From assembly GCA_001464335.1 (NCBI GenBank), contig LNEV01000015.1, forward strand, positions 62,001 to 126,000: a stretch of 64,000 nucleotides of DNA, in the 5' to 3' direction. A program made the translations under genes and the position numbers. Below are positions 47,713 to 56,078 of the stretch, in pieces (within the stretch, counting starts at the first letter, position 1; each line of letters opens with the position of its first letter). This DNA is from Rhizobiales bacterium Ga0077545. Lineage in GTDB: Bacteria; Pseudomonadota; Alphaproteobacteria; Rhizobiales; Methylopilaceae. A model generated the notes under the pieces. That model had not been told where the DNA came from. It was given only the letters and a program-made list of their open reading frames with translations, and did no database searches.

Positions 47713-48627
47713 ATGCCCATGTTCCACCGCCTGATCCATTCCGACTGGAGCGTTGCTCCGCGCAAACGCTGGTGCGCTGAAGCGGTGCGGATGACAGACG
47801 GGTGGCATGTCACCACACCGCGTCGCGTTGGCGCGACGGACACATTCGTGGATCACGCGTTCACGGGCACGGTGCCCGTCCTTCTCGGCTTCGACTTCCC
47901 CATCGGCATGCCGGAAGCCTATGGCCGCCAGACGAAGCTTTCCGGCTTTCGCGCCGCGCTGCCTCTGTTCGGCGAGAGTGAATGGGCGCGCTTTTTCGAC
48001 GTGGCCGCGCAGCCCGAAGAGATTTCGCTGCACCGCCCTTTCTATCCGCGCGATGCGAGGAAGGGCGTGACAAGAGCCGAACTCGTCGCGGCGCTCGGCG
48101 TCGAGCATTTCAACGAACTGCACCGCGCCTGCGAGCGCAATACGGGCGGAGCCGATGCCTGCGCGCTGTTCTGGACGCTCGGCGGCAATCAGGTCGGGCG
48201 CGGAGCGCTCACCGGCTGGCGCGACGTCATCCGCCCCGCGCTCGCACAAGGTGCGAAGCTCTGGCCCTATGATGGCGAACTGACGACGCTTGCACGTACG
48301 GGCGTGACTTTGGCCGAGACTTACCCGGCCTTGGCCCCTCGTGCGCTCGGCGTGCCTTTCGCGCGGGGAGAAAGCAAGCGCAACTCCGCAGACCGGCGCA
48401 GCAAGGCCGCCAACCTGTTGAAATGGGCGGAACGCCACCACGTCACCCTCGACGCGGACGCCGAGACCGCACTGCAGTCCGGCTTTGGCCCCTCGTCGGC
48501 GGGAGAAGACGCGTTCGACGCCCTGCTCGGGCTGCTGCTGATGATCGAGATCGTGGATGGCCGCCGACCGCCTCATGGCGCCGATTATACGGCTTGTGAC
48601 TGGGAGGGGTGGATTCTCGGCCGATAG
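47713..48627 (+). CDS. DUF429-like protein (RNase H-fold, predicted nuclease family)
   Basis: 304 residues from ATG 47713; ATG 47719 is an alternative. Acidic motifs typical of an RNase H-like fold are in order: HSDWSVA (Asp, residue 10), LLGFDFPIGMP (Asp), LAETYPALAP (Glu) and GEDAFDALLGLLLMIEI (Asp). Further conserved-looking parts are FWTLGGNQVGRGALTGWRD. Activity is not established for this family. Probably single, on the plus strand between minus-strand neighbours. Confidence 0.65.
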   Translation: MPMFHRLIHSDWSVAPRKRWCAEAVRMTDGWHVTTPRRVGATDTFVDHAFTGTVPVLLGFDFPIGMPEAYGRQTKLSGFRAALPLFGESEWARFFDVAAQPEEISLHRPFYPRDARKGVTRAELVAALGVEHFNELHRACERNTGGADACALFWTLGGNQVGRGALTGWRDVIRPALAQGAKLWPYDGELTTLARTGVTLAETYPALAPRALGVPFARGESKRNSADRRSKAANLLKWAERHHVTLDADAETALQSGFGPSSAGEDAFDALLGLLLMIEIVDGRRPPHGADYTACDWEGWILGR

Positions 48628-48654
48628 AAACAGCGGACATAAGACGCCCGAACA

Positions 48655-49161
48655 TCAGCGCTGTTTCTCCTCCCTCGCCGCCTCCTCCGCATACTGATCC
48701 ATCAGCGCCTCAAGCTTCGCTGCGGTCTCAAGGCGCCACTGGTCGAGGTCGACCTCCTCTTCCGGCTGCGTCGCGGGCGATGCGGCGTCCATGACGTTCA
48801 GCGTCACAACGATTTTCGACAGCATTGCGAGCGTGCGGGCGGCCTCGGCCGGGGCGTGATTGTAGGTCTCGGCGCGCAGCATTTCGCGGGCGACCATGCG
48901 CGACAGGCGGGCGCGCAGGGCTTTGGGCGTTGTGTCTTCGGCGGACGGTTCGCGCAGCGGCGGCGGCGCGTCGGGCCAGATGTCGGCAACAGGGCGCGCC
49001 GGACGGGCCCGCGACCAGCCAAGCTCGATGGCGCGGTTGCGGACGGTGATGTCGCTGACGCCCATGAGACGACCGAGTTCCTGAAGGCTGGTGCCGCTTT
49101 CGTAGAGCGGGCGGGCACGTTCGAGGATTTCGGGAGGGATGTTGATTTTCGGAGGAGCCAT
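48655..49161 (-). CDS. helix-turn-helix protein (terminase-small-subunit-like HTH)
   Basis: 168 residues. N-terminal HTH (residues 8-50: PPEILERARPLYESGTSLQELGRLMGVSDITVRNRAIELGW) of the homeodomain/Hin-like kind also used in phage terminase small subunits. A Pro-rich linker and helical acidic C-terminus (EEEVDLDQWRLETAAKLEALMDQYAEEAAREEKQR) follow. No phage genes are around, so a chromosomal DNA-binding protein is more likely. Two AGGAATATT direct repeats lie just upstream. Confidence 0.7.
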   Translation of the reverse strand: MAPPKINIPPEILERARPLYESGTSLQELGRLMGVSDITVRNRAIELGWSRARPARPVADIWPDAPPPLREPSAEDTTPKALRARLSRMVAREMLRAETYNHAPAEAARTLAMLSKIVVTLNVMDAASPATQPEEEVDLDQWRLETAAKLEALMDQYAEEAAREEKQR

Positions 49162-49163
49162 AT

Positions 49164-49203
49164 AGGAATATTAGCAGGAACCTCCCTCGATGTCAAGGAA
49201 TAT
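49164..49203. repeat. direct repeat AGGAATATT upstream of the HTH gene
   Basis: AGGAATATT occurs at 49164-49172 and again at 49195-49203, 31 bases apart (about three helical turns), in an AT-rich island immediately upstream of the HTH gene start at 49161. Helical phasing suggests an autoregulatory site or overlapping promoter boxes. Confidence 0.35.
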
Positions 49204-49341
49204 TTACCTTTCTCGACCTCCACGACACCGCCCTGCCGCCCCGGCACAGCGCGTTGCCCTTTCACAACATTCTGTTTTCAACTCACCGCCACCGGGCGCG
49301 CTGCCTTGAAAATGCCTGTTCCGCCGTGCCCTGATCCGGAT

Positions 49342-49695
49342 ATGGGCAGGACGCGCACCAGCATCTTCTCGGCAAAGTTCGGACGGGCACTCGTTGCGCT
49401 CGTCTGCGCCTGCGCGCTCACGATCGGCGTTGCCGGCCTCAGCCAGGCGCGCGGCGCGAAGGGCACGCAGCACACCGGCTCCTCCCCCATTCTCATCATG
49501 GTGCAGCCCGCGACGGCGCACGCGCCCGCCGCCATCTGCCCCTATGCCCTGCTGATCACCGTCCAGGTGACGAAGCAGGAAAGCTTTTCCTGCCCGGGCG
49601 CCGAGATCGACGCGGTGAGCTACACGCTCTCCGACGAGATCGCGCCCTCCCCGCTCACTTACGGCACGCCTTTCCGGCCTCCGAGAACGGCCTGA
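49342..49695 (+). CDS. small secreted protein of unknown function
   Basis: 117 residues from ATG 49342; ATG 49312 is possible. A hydrophobic segment FGRALVALVCACALTIGVAGLSQARG looks like a signal peptide (or anchor). The rest (QPATAHAPAAICPYALLITVQVTKQESFSCPGAE) is short with two Cys and no family I recognise. It ends 43 bases before the L,D-transpeptidase gene on the same strand. Confidence 0.5.
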   Translation: MGRTRTSIFSAKFGRALVALVCACALTIGVAGLSQARGAKGTQHTGSSPILIMVQPATAHAPAAICPYALLITVQVTKQESFSCPGAEIDAVSYTLSDEIAPSPLTYGTPFRPPRTA

Positions 49696-49738
49696 CGTCT
49701 TTTCGTCAGTTTCCGTTTTCATTTCAGGAGTGCCAAGA

Positions 49739-50419
49739 ATGACCCGCACCTATGTGCCGGTGGCGAACACGATGTCGCGCCGCCTTTTCCTTGCCGGGCT
49801 TGCGACCTCGCTCGCCGCCTGCCAGCAGACCGTTTCGAACACGCCGCAGCCGGAGACCGCGCTGCCGCGCTTTGCGGAGCTTTACCCGCCGCTGCCGAAC
49901 GAGCCCTACCCCATTCCCGGCGTGCCGCGGGGCGCCATTCCGGCGCAATATGTACGCCAGCAGGTGGATTATGCGACGGCCGAGCCGCCCGGCACCATCG
50001 TCGTCGATCCGGGCGCGAAATATCTCTATCTCGTGCAGACCGGCGGCACGGCCATGCGCTATGGCGTCGGTGTCGGCCGCGAAGGCTTCGGCTGGAATGG
50101 CGCGGCGAGCATTCTGATGAAGCGCGAATGGCCGCGCTGGACGCCGCCCGCCGAAATGATCGTGCGCCAGCCCGAGCTCGAACAATACCGCAACGGCATG
50201 GAGCCGGGCCTGCAGAACCCGCTCGGGGCCCGCGCGCTCTATCTGTTCCAGGGCGGCAAGGACACGCTCTACCGGCTGCACGGCACGAACGAGCCGCGCT
50301 CCATCGGCAGCAATGTCTCCTCCGGCTGCGTGCGCCTCGTGAACCAGGACATCATCGATCTGTATGAACGCACGCCGCGCGGAACGCGCGTCGTCGTGCT
50401 GCCCACGGTCATGGCCTGA
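49739..50419 (+). CDS. L,D-transpeptidase (YkuD domain), Tat/lipoprotein signal
   Basis: 226 residues from ATG 49739 (AGGAG eight bases before). Signal SRRLFLAGLATSLAACQQ has both a twin-arginine start and a lipobox-like LAAC, so it may be a lipoprotein. YkuD domain with the catalytic HGTNEP...SSGCVRLVNQDIIDLY (His, Ser-x-Gly-Cys-x-Arg). Makes 3-3 cross-links or attaches proteins to peptidoglycan. Rhizobiales carry many such enzymes for polar growth. Confidence 0.93.
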   Translation: MTRTYVPVANTMSRRLFLAGLATSLAACQQTVSNTPQPETALPRFAELYPPLPNEPYPIPGVPRGAIPAQYVRQQVDYATAEPPGTIVVDPGAKYLYLVQTGGTAMRYGVGVGREGFGWNGAASILMKREWPRWTPPAEMIVRQPELEQYRNGMEPGLQNPLGARALYLFQGGKDTLYRLHGTNEPRSIGSNVSSGCVRLVNQDIIDLYERTPRGTRVVVLPTVMA

Positions 50420-50434
50420 CGGGTGCTGTGCTGA

Positions 50435-50465
50435 CAAAAAAGCCGGGCGGTTCTGCCGCCCGGCA
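50435..50465 (-). terminator. intrinsic terminator after motB-like gene
   Basis: Perfect 9-bp helix GCCGGGCGG (50442-50450) with CCGCCCGGC (50456-50464), and a T6 run on the minus strand (plus 50436-50441). It lies 9 bases beyond the stop of the MotB-like gene. Confidence 0.88.
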
Positions 50466-50473
50466 GGCGCGCA

Positions 50474-51277
50474 TCACAGCTCCGGCGGGACCGGGCCGTC
50501 CTTGACGTGAAGCAGGAGATCGATGCGCCTGTTCGACGGCAGATAGGGGTTGTCCGGATAAAGCGGCTCGCGCATGCCGCGGCCGATGACGCCCCGGAAG
50601 GCCTGAGGCGCAATGCCGGATTCGGCAAGGATCGCGCGCACGGATTCGGCGCGCTGGCCGGTCAGAAGCCAGGACTGGGTGTCGTTCTGCGATTCCGCGA
50701 CGGCCGAGGCATGGCCCACCACCGTCATCTCACCGGGGAAATTCGCGATCAGCGGGCCGAGCTTTCGCAGAGCCTCCGCGACGCGCGTGTAGGGCTCCGC
50801 CGAGTTGACGGGGAACATCGAGCGCCCGTCCTGATCGGCGAGCTGGATCGCGATGCCGTCCTCGGTGTCGCGGACGACGAGATGGCCGCGCAGTTCGGCC
50901 AGCGCGTTCTCCTGCCACACCGCCTGCGAAATGGCGGCGACGATGACGGCAAGGCGCTTGTCGCGCTCGGCAATCGGTGTCGCGGGCGGGCGCGGCGCGG
51001 GATCGTCCGTATCGGGAATTTCGGTTTGAGGCGACACGCTCTTCGTGGCCTCGCGCACGAGCGAGCCGTCAAGCTCGATGACACCGGCCTGCTGGCGCGT
51101 CGTGCTGACGCCGAACGCTTCCTTCATGGACCCCGACACGGCCTGAAGCTTCTGCTTGTCCTGGATCGAAAAGCTGATCAGCAGCACGAAAAAGCACACG
51201 AGCAGCGACATGAGATCGGCAAAGGTGACGACCCACTCAGGTGCTCCGGCGAGAATGCCCTGTTTGCGGCGTGCCAT
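50474..51277 (-). CDS. motB: flagellar motor protein MotB-like (OmpA-C stator subunit)
   Basis: 267 residues: a basic start MARRKQGILAGAPEW, one TM helix with the proton/ion-carrying Asp (VTFADLMSLLVCFFVLLISFSIQDKQ), a plug/linker, and a C-terminal OmpA-like peptidoglycan-binding domain (VVGHASAVAESQNDTQSWLLTGQRAESVRAIL; RGMREPLYPDNPYLPSNRRIDLLL). Forms a stator with the MotA homolog 7 bases upstream. No other flagellar genes are in the window. Confidence 0.92.
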   Translation of the reverse strand: MARRKQGILAGAPEWVVTFADLMSLLVCFFVLLISFSIQDKQKLQAVSGSMKEAFGVSTTRQQAGVIELDGSLVREATKSVSPQTEIPDTDDPAPRPPATPIAERDKRLAVIVAAISQAVWQENALAELRGHLVVRDTEDGIAIQLADQDGRSMFPVNSAEPYTRVAEALRKLGPLIANFPGEMTVVGHASAVAESQNDTQSWLLTGQRAESVRAILAESGIAPQAFRGVIGRGMREPLYPDNPYLPSNRRIDLLLHVKDGPVPPEL

Positions 51278-51284
51278 CGCGTCC

Positions 51285-52046
51285 TCAGGCCGCCAGCTGT
51301 TCGCGGTGCTTTTCGGGCAGATAGGTCATCAGCAGTTCGCGGATCATCGCCGGGCTTCGCGCGTCGCGCAGCTGAAGCACGCCGTCGATGATGAGCGACT
51401 GGAGAACCTCTTCGGCTTCGGCCTTGGCGCCGAGCTTTTCGGCGATCGGCAGCGCAACGATGTTCGCAACGACCGCGCCATACAAGGTTGTAAGGATCGC
51501 CACCGCCATTGCCGGGCCGATCTTCGAGGGATCGTCCATCGAGCCCAGCATCTGCACGAGGCCGACCAGCGTGCCGATCATGCCGAACGCCGGAGCCGCA
51601 TCGCCGATGGCCTTGAACACGCGCTGCCCCTCCGACAGGCGCCCGATATACTGGTCGCGGTCGAGCTTCATCGCCTCGCGGATGAAATCGGCCTCATAGC
51701 CGTCGGCAACGTATTGCACGCCCTTGGCGAGGAATTTGTGGGAGATTTTGGCTTCTTCGAGCGCCAGCGGGCCGTTGCGGCGCATCAGATCGGCAAGCTC
51801 GCTGATCTCGCTGACGATCTCGACGGGCGTGAACTTCTTGTGCCGGAGCGCCGAGCGCCCGCCGATATAGAGCGACTGGAGCACGCCTTTCAGCGGGAAC
51901 CGTATAAGTACGGCAGCAGCGCCACCGCCAAACACGATGAGAAAGGACGGAATATCGATGAAGCCGGCTGCGTTTCCACCGAGGAAGATCGCAACCCCAA
52001 CGACACCGAGGCCGACGGCGATGCCGCCGATCGTCGCTAAATCCAC
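51285..52046 (-). CDS. motA: flagellar motor stator protein MotA (PomA-like)
   Basis: 253 residues from GTG 52046, chosen because VDLATIGGIAVGLGVVGVAIFLGG is the conserved PomA/MotA start; a longer frame to 52106 has no similarity. Four TM helices; cytoplasmic loop with RRNGPLALEEA; TM3/4 with GTLVGLVQMLGS and AVAILTTLYGAVVANIVALPIAEKL. PomA-like sequence suggests either proton or sodium use; cannot be decided. A near-CtrA box lies about 90 bases upstream. Confidence 0.93.
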   Translation of the reverse strand: MDLATIGGIAVGLGVVGVAIFLGGNAAGFIDIPSFLIVFGGGAAAVLIRFPLKGVLQSLYIGGRSALRHKKFTPVEIVSEISELADLMRRNGPLALEEAKISHKFLAKGVQYVADGYEADFIREAMKLDRDQYIGRLSEGQRVFKAIGDAAPAFGMIGTLVGLVQMLGSMDDPSKIGPAMAVAILTTLYGAVVANIVALPIAEKLGAKAEAEEVLQSLIIDGVLQLRDARSPAMIRELLMTYLPEKHREQLAA

Positions 52047-52136
52047 TACAGCCCCCACACCAACGCAACTGTTACATGTCCTGCGCAGACGCAGGCCCGT
52101 TTTCACGGGTCGTGGGGTGTAACTATCAGTGCTGGC

Positions 52137-52151
52137 TTAAGATTGCGTTAT
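52137..52151. promoter_or_regulatory. near-match CtrA site upstream of motA
   Basis: TTAA (52137-52140), seven bases, TTAT (52148-52151): one mismatch from TTAA-N7-TTAA, 91 bases before the motA start. Flagellar genes are often CtrA targets in this class. Weak evidence. Confidence 0.3.
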
Positions 52152-52233
52152 GGAGGAAGGAACGCTGCGATTGTAGGGCGCGGCGTTGGGCGCTTTCGGC
52201 GGAACCGCGCGGGCCCCGCCGCCGTTGACGCGC

Positions 52234-52557
52234 ATGGCCTCGCCCGTCGGCACATTCCTGACGAAGATCGGCACGCTGACCGCGCGGCCCGAAGCCTTTC
52301 TCGTCGTGCTCGGCTATGTCGGCCTGTGGGCCGTCATCGAGCCCGACACGCTCGACTGGCACGGCGCGGCGACAATCGCGACATGGCTGATGACCCTCGT
52401 CATCCAGCGCTCCGAACACCGCGACACCCAGGCGCTTCACGCCAAGATCGACGAGCTTCTGCGCAACAACGCAAAGGCGGATTCAAACCTCACCCATGTC
52501 GATGAGGACGAGCCGGAAGAGGTGGAAAAGGAGCGCGAGGCCCGCGACGTGCCCTGA
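52234..52557 (+). CDS. low-affinity iron permease family protein, short form
   Basis: 107 residues from ATG 52234. Pattern FLTKIGTLTARPEAFLVVLGYVGLWAVIEP...ATIATWLMTLVIQRSEHRDTQALHAKIDELLRN matches the small bacterial low-affinity iron permease family (Fet4-related): two TM helices and the NRD-Q-type motif HRDTQALHAKIDELL. The tail is very acidic (DEDEPEEVEKEREARD). The family name is historical; transport has not been shown for the short bacterial forms. Confidence 0.8.
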   Translation: MASPVGTFLTKIGTLTARPEAFLVVLGYVGLWAVIEPDTLDWHGAATIATWLMTLVIQRSEHRDTQALHAKIDELLRNNAKADSNLTHVDEDEPEEVEKEREARDVP

Positions 52558-52571
52558 GGCTGTTCCAAAGC

Positions 52572-52604
52572 GAGGGAGGCCCGGCGGCAAGCGCCGGGCC
52601 TCGT
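52572..52604. terminator. terminator-like hairpin between the permease-like and YciE genes
   Basis: GAGGCCCGGCG with CGCCGGGCCTC, 11-bp helix with GCAAG loop, between two convergent stops (52557 and 52609). Only a weak T tract follows on either side. Confidence 0.55.
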
Positions 52605-52608
52605 GGTT

Positions 52609-53112
52609 TCAGGCCGCGCGGCGGTTGACGCCGGTCTCGGCCAGTTTAGACAGCTTCCGGTCGGTCGCGTCCTCTTCCTTGAGCGTCATTTCGAGCGGCG
52701 CCACGAGCGCGTCGTAGCCGAGCGCCTTGGCCCATGCGATCAGCGTACCGTAGCGCGTGATCTCGTAATGCTCGACCGCCTGCGCCAGCGCGATCAGCGC
52801 CGCGTCCAGGACCTCCTTGTCCTCGACATTGCCGATGACATGCTTGGCTTCCTTCAGGATGCCGTCGATGGCCTCGCAATCGACGCCCTCGGCAGGCTTG
52901 CCGTAATCGGCGAAAACCTGCTCAAGGCGCTTGATATGACCTTCGGTCTCGCGCAGATGCTGCGTGAAGCCGGCCTTGAGGTCGCTGTTCGTCGCCTTCT
53001 CCGCCATCGTCGGCAGATTCTTGGCGATCTGCTGTTCGGCGTAATAGATGTCCTGCAGCGTGTGCAGGAACAGATCGTCCATCGTCTTGATGTCTTTCGA
53101 AAACAGGCCCAT
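52609..53112 (-). CDS. ferritin-like stress protein, YciE/YciF (DUF892) family
   Basis: 167 residues, four-helix ferritin-like fold. Metal-ligand helices: LQDIYYAEQQI, HLRETEGHIKRLEQVFADYG and EHYEITRYGTLIAWAKALG. The family is induced in stationary phase or osmotic stress; metal or redox function is proposed. Separate from the downstream-lying permease-like gene, and 46 bases from the alcohol dehydrogenase stop. Confidence 0.93.
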   Translation of the reverse strand: MGLFSKDIKTMDDLFLHTLQDIYYAEQQIAKNLPTMAEKATNSDLKAGFTQHLRETEGHIKRLEQVFADYGKPAEGVDCEAIDGILKEAKHVIGNVEDKEVLDAALIALAQAVEHYEITRYGTLIAWAKALGYDALVAPLEMTLKEEDATDRKLSKLAETGVNRRAA

Positions 53113-53158
53113 GGCCCTTCCTCCTGCGTGTTTGTCGCCCCCCCGGAATTTCTTGTGC

Positions 53159-54328
53159 CTACGCTTTCATCACCACCTTGATGCAGCCATCCTCCTTGTT
53201 CATGAAGGGGTCGAACATGGCCGGGCCGTCTTCGAGCGAAACGGTGTGCGTAATGACGAAGCTGGGATCGATCTCGCCTTCGGCGATGCGGTTGAGAAGC
53301 TCTTCCGCATAGCGATTGACATGCGTCTGGCCGGTGCGGATCGTCAGGCCCTTGTTCATGATCGCGCCGAACGGAATCTTGTCGACGAGGCCGCCATACA
53401 CGCCGGGGATCGAGACGGTCCCGCCGGGGCGGCAGACATAGAACATCTCGCGCAGCACATGCGGGCGGTCGCTTTCGAGCATCACCGCCTGCTTGACGCG
53501 GTCGTAGATGGAATCGAGCGAGCGCGTCGTGTCCGCTTCGAGGCCGACGGCGTCGATGCATTTGTCCGGGCCCTTGAACCCCGTCAGTTCGTTGATGCGC
53601 TCGAGCACGTCCTCCTCATCGTAATTGATCGGGATGGCACCCGATTGCGCGGCGAGCGCGAGCCGCTCGGGCACCTTGTCGATGACGAAGACTTTTTCGG
53701 CCCCCAAAAGGAAGGCGCTCTTGACGCAGAACTGGCCGACCGGCCCGGCGCCCCAGACGCCGACCCAATCCGTCGGCTGGATGTCGCAATTGACGGCAGC
53801 CTGCCAGCCGGTCGTGAAGATGTCGCCGAGAAACAGGACCTGCTCGTCCGCGAAACCGTTGGGGATCTTGATCGGCGAGACGTCCGCATAGGGCACGCGT
53901 ACATATTCCGCCCAGCCGCCCGAATAGCCGCCGGTGATGTGCGAATAGCCGAACATGCCCGCGCCCGCATGTCCGAAGAACTTGTCGCCGAGATCCTTGC
54001 GGCGGTTCGACACTTCACAGGCCGCCCAGTTCTGGCGACGGCATTGCTCGCATTCGCCGCAGGAGATCGTGAAGGGCACGACGACGCGGTCGCCGACCTT
54101 GAGCTTCTTGTTGTCCGCCCCGACCTCGACCACCTCGCCCATGAATTCATGGCCCATGATGTCGCCCTTTTCCATGGTCGGGACGAAACCGTTGTAAAGA
54201 TGAAGATCGGAGCCGCAGATCGCACAACTGGTCATCTTGATGATGCAGTCGCGGCCGTGCTCGATCCGAGGGTCGGGAACCTGCTCGCAGCGGATATCCT
54301 TCTTGCCGTGATAGACGAGCGCACGCAT
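53159..54328 (-). CDS. zinc-dependent alcohol dehydrogenase (MDR family)
   Basis: 389 residues from ATG 54328 (MRALVYHGKKDIRCEQVPDP). Catalytic zinc site CAICGSDLH and GHEFMGEV, structural zinc loop CGECEQCRRQNWAAC, Rossmann WGAGPVGQF. Length and sequence match the glutathione-independent formaldehyde dehydrogenase/threonine dehydrogenase-like branch of medium-chain dehydrogenases; the physiological substrate is not evident. Follows the YciE gene's strand direction and may share its stress context. Confidence 0.9.
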   Translation of the reverse strand: MRALVYHGKKDIRCEQVPDPRIEHGRDCIIKMTSCAICGSDLHLYNGFVPTMEKGDIMGHEFMGEVVEVGADNKKLKVGDRVVVPFTISCGECEQCRRQNWAACEVSNRRKDLGDKFFGHAGAGMFGYSHITGGYSGGWAEYVRVPYADVSPIKIPNGFADEQVLFLGDIFTTGWQAAVNCDIQPTDWVGVWGAGPVGQFCVKSAFLLGAEKVFVIDKVPERLALAAQSGAIPINYDEEDVLERINELTGFKGPDKCIDAVGLEADTTRSLDSIYDRVKQAVMLESDRPHVLREMFYVCRPGGTVSIPGVYGGLVDKIPFGAIMNKGLTIRTGQTHVNRYAEELLNRIAEGEIDPSFVITHTVSLEDGPAMFDPFMNKEDGCIKVVMKA

Positions 54329-54603
54329 GGGCCGTTCCAGTCGGAGTGGGTGTGGTGTGCGTGTCCAACAGGCCGCGCCGGACTTTCGTTCCACCTTCCC
54401 ACGCCGGAGAACCGCGCATGCGATATGTACGTCGCGCGGGCGCGCATCGGAAAAAAAGCGATCTCAGCGGGATTGCCAACGGCGCATCACCGCGCGTTCA
54501 GCGGCTTGTCGCTTCCACGCGCCGGACGATGTAGGGGCAACGGAAATGGATACGCGCGCATTGCGGCACGGCGAACGCGCAATCCGCGTTCAACCGGCGA
54601 AGG

Positions 54604-55827
54604 TCAGGCCGCGCGGGAGCCCTTGGCTTTCGGCTTGAGGCCCTTTGCCGCTTTGAGCAGCGCACGGGCGGCAGAAATCGCCTTTTCCTTCGTGCTCTGT
54701 TTCGGCTGTTCGGCGGGAGCCGGTGCCTTGGCCGGAATCTTGGCGGCGGGAACCTCGGCGGCCACCGGAGCTACAGGCGGGGCTACCGGCGCCGGATCGG
54801 CCGGCGTCTTGGCAGCCGGCTTCGCGGCGACCTTCGGTTTGACGGCAGAGACCTTGGCCTTGGATTTTGTCTCCGCCTTTGGCGTCACGGCGGCCTTGGA
54901 CGCTTTGACAGGCCCTTTAGCGACCGGAGCTTCGGCCTTGGCGACGGGCTTTTCAGACTTCGCCTTGGTTACGCCCGGCTTGGCAGCGGGTTTGTCCGCC
55001 GCGAGCGTCGCCGCAGGGGCCTTGAGTTTGGCTGCCGCTTTCTGCGGAGCGGGTTCGGCAGGAAGGCCGGCTTTCACCTTGGCCGCCTTGACGGCAACGG
55101 GCGCGGCCGGTTTCACGGGCTCGGCCTTTGCCTTGCCCTTCGGTGCAATCTTGTCCGGTTCGGCCGGAACGGCCGCGACGGTCTTCGCCTTGGCGCTCTT
55201 CGTGCTTTTCGGCGGAATTTCCCCAATCGCAGCACTGGCCACGACCTCGGCGACCTCGACCGGCTTCGACTTCCGTGCCTTGGCGGCGGGCTTTTCGGCG
55301 ACGGCGGCCTCGCCATCAGACGCGGACGCGGCCTGGGCGAGCTTTCGCTTTTCGGCCATTTTCAGGGCTGCGGCCCGCACATCGGCTTTCGTGCCTTTGG
55401 CGCGGGACTTGGCAGCCGCCTTTGCGGCCTCAAGAATACGCTCGGCGGCAGCGGCTTCCGCTTTCAGGCGAAGCTCCCGCAATTCGGCGGTGCGGCGCGC
55501 AATCGTTTCGCGCTCATCGATGTATTCGCGCCAGGCCGAGCGGGCCTCGGCGTCGCGTTCCTCCTGCTCGCGCAGACGGCGTGCACGCGTTTCCTCGGCG
55601 GTTTCGGCCGCCGGCTGGCCTGCGTTTTCGGCGTGCAAAGCAAGGATTTCGCCTTCGGTCACAACCCTTTCATGCCCGTCGGCCTCGGCGGCGACGGTGT
55701 ATTGAGGCTCGCCGGCCGGACTTTCAGGCAGATGCGCCGTGATGCGGTAAGGCCCGCGCGCCGTCTTGTGCGGAGCCCGCGCGAGATCGATCCGCGCGCC
55801 GAGGGGATAGGTGTGATGCGACTGCAT
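54604..55827 (-). CDS. protein with small N-terminal domain and long Ala/Lys/Pro-rich tail
   Basis: 407 residues from ATG 55827. Residues 1-65 form a compact domain (YPLGARIDLARAPHKTARGPYRITAHLP...QYTVAAEADGHERVVTEGEI) like small stand-alone rhizobial proteins. Residues 65-150 are a charged helical/coiled-coil region. From about 150 to the end the sequence is nearly only A, K, P, V, E (KAPAATLAADKPAAKPGV), resembling histone H1-like or AlgP-type tails, so disordered and possibly nucleic-acid binding. Function unknown. AT-rich promoter region upstream is shared with the gene at 56079. Confidence 0.75.
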   Translation of the reverse strand: MQSHHTYPLGARIDLARAPHKTARGPYRITAHLPESPAGEPQYTVAAEADGHERVVTEGEILALHAENAGQPAAETAEETRARRLREQEERDAEARSAWREYIDERETIARRTAELRELRLKAEAAAAERILEAAKAAAKSRAKGTKADVRAAALKMAEKRKLAQAASASDGEAAVAEKPAAKARKSKPVEVAEVVASAAIGEIPPKSTKSAKAKTVAAVPAEPDKIAPKGKAKAEPVKPAAPVAVKAAKVKAGLPAEPAPQKAAAKLKAPAATLAADKPAAKPGVTKAKSEKPVAKAEAPVAKGPVKASKAAVTPKAETKSKAKVSAVKPKVAAKPAAKTPADPAPVAPPVAPVAAEVPAAKIPAKAPAPAEQPKQSTKEKAISAARALLKAAKGLKPKAKGSRAA

Positions 55828-56078
55828 AGTCCTGCGAATATAGGCCGCATCGGCCTGAAATCCAGTTAATATTGCGAACAAATTCCTTAATCACGCCGGT
55901 AAACCGTCATTATCACTAACGGTAAAGTGCGAGAGCTGAACGTTTATTCAGGAAAAAATACCCCCGGAGGCGTGAACCCGCCCCGCCGTACATCCGACCA
56001 ACGGGCACAGGGACAGGCAACCGGCACACCGCCGGCCCGCGCTCCCCCTCCCCCGGGAGGCACCGAAGGACGGACCCC

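Noticed and set aside
54329..54603. 62-codon frame at 54346-54534 in the gap between the alcohol dehydrogenase and the Ala/Lys-rich gene
   Set aside because: Arg-rich product, no ribosome site and no family features. I see nothing else in this 275-base gap.
53048..55705. 885-codon open frame on the plus strand
   Set aside because: Runs opposite three separate genes (YciE, alcohol dehydrogenase, Ala/Lys-rich protein); Ala/Ser/Phe repeats in it only mirror the AKP tail.
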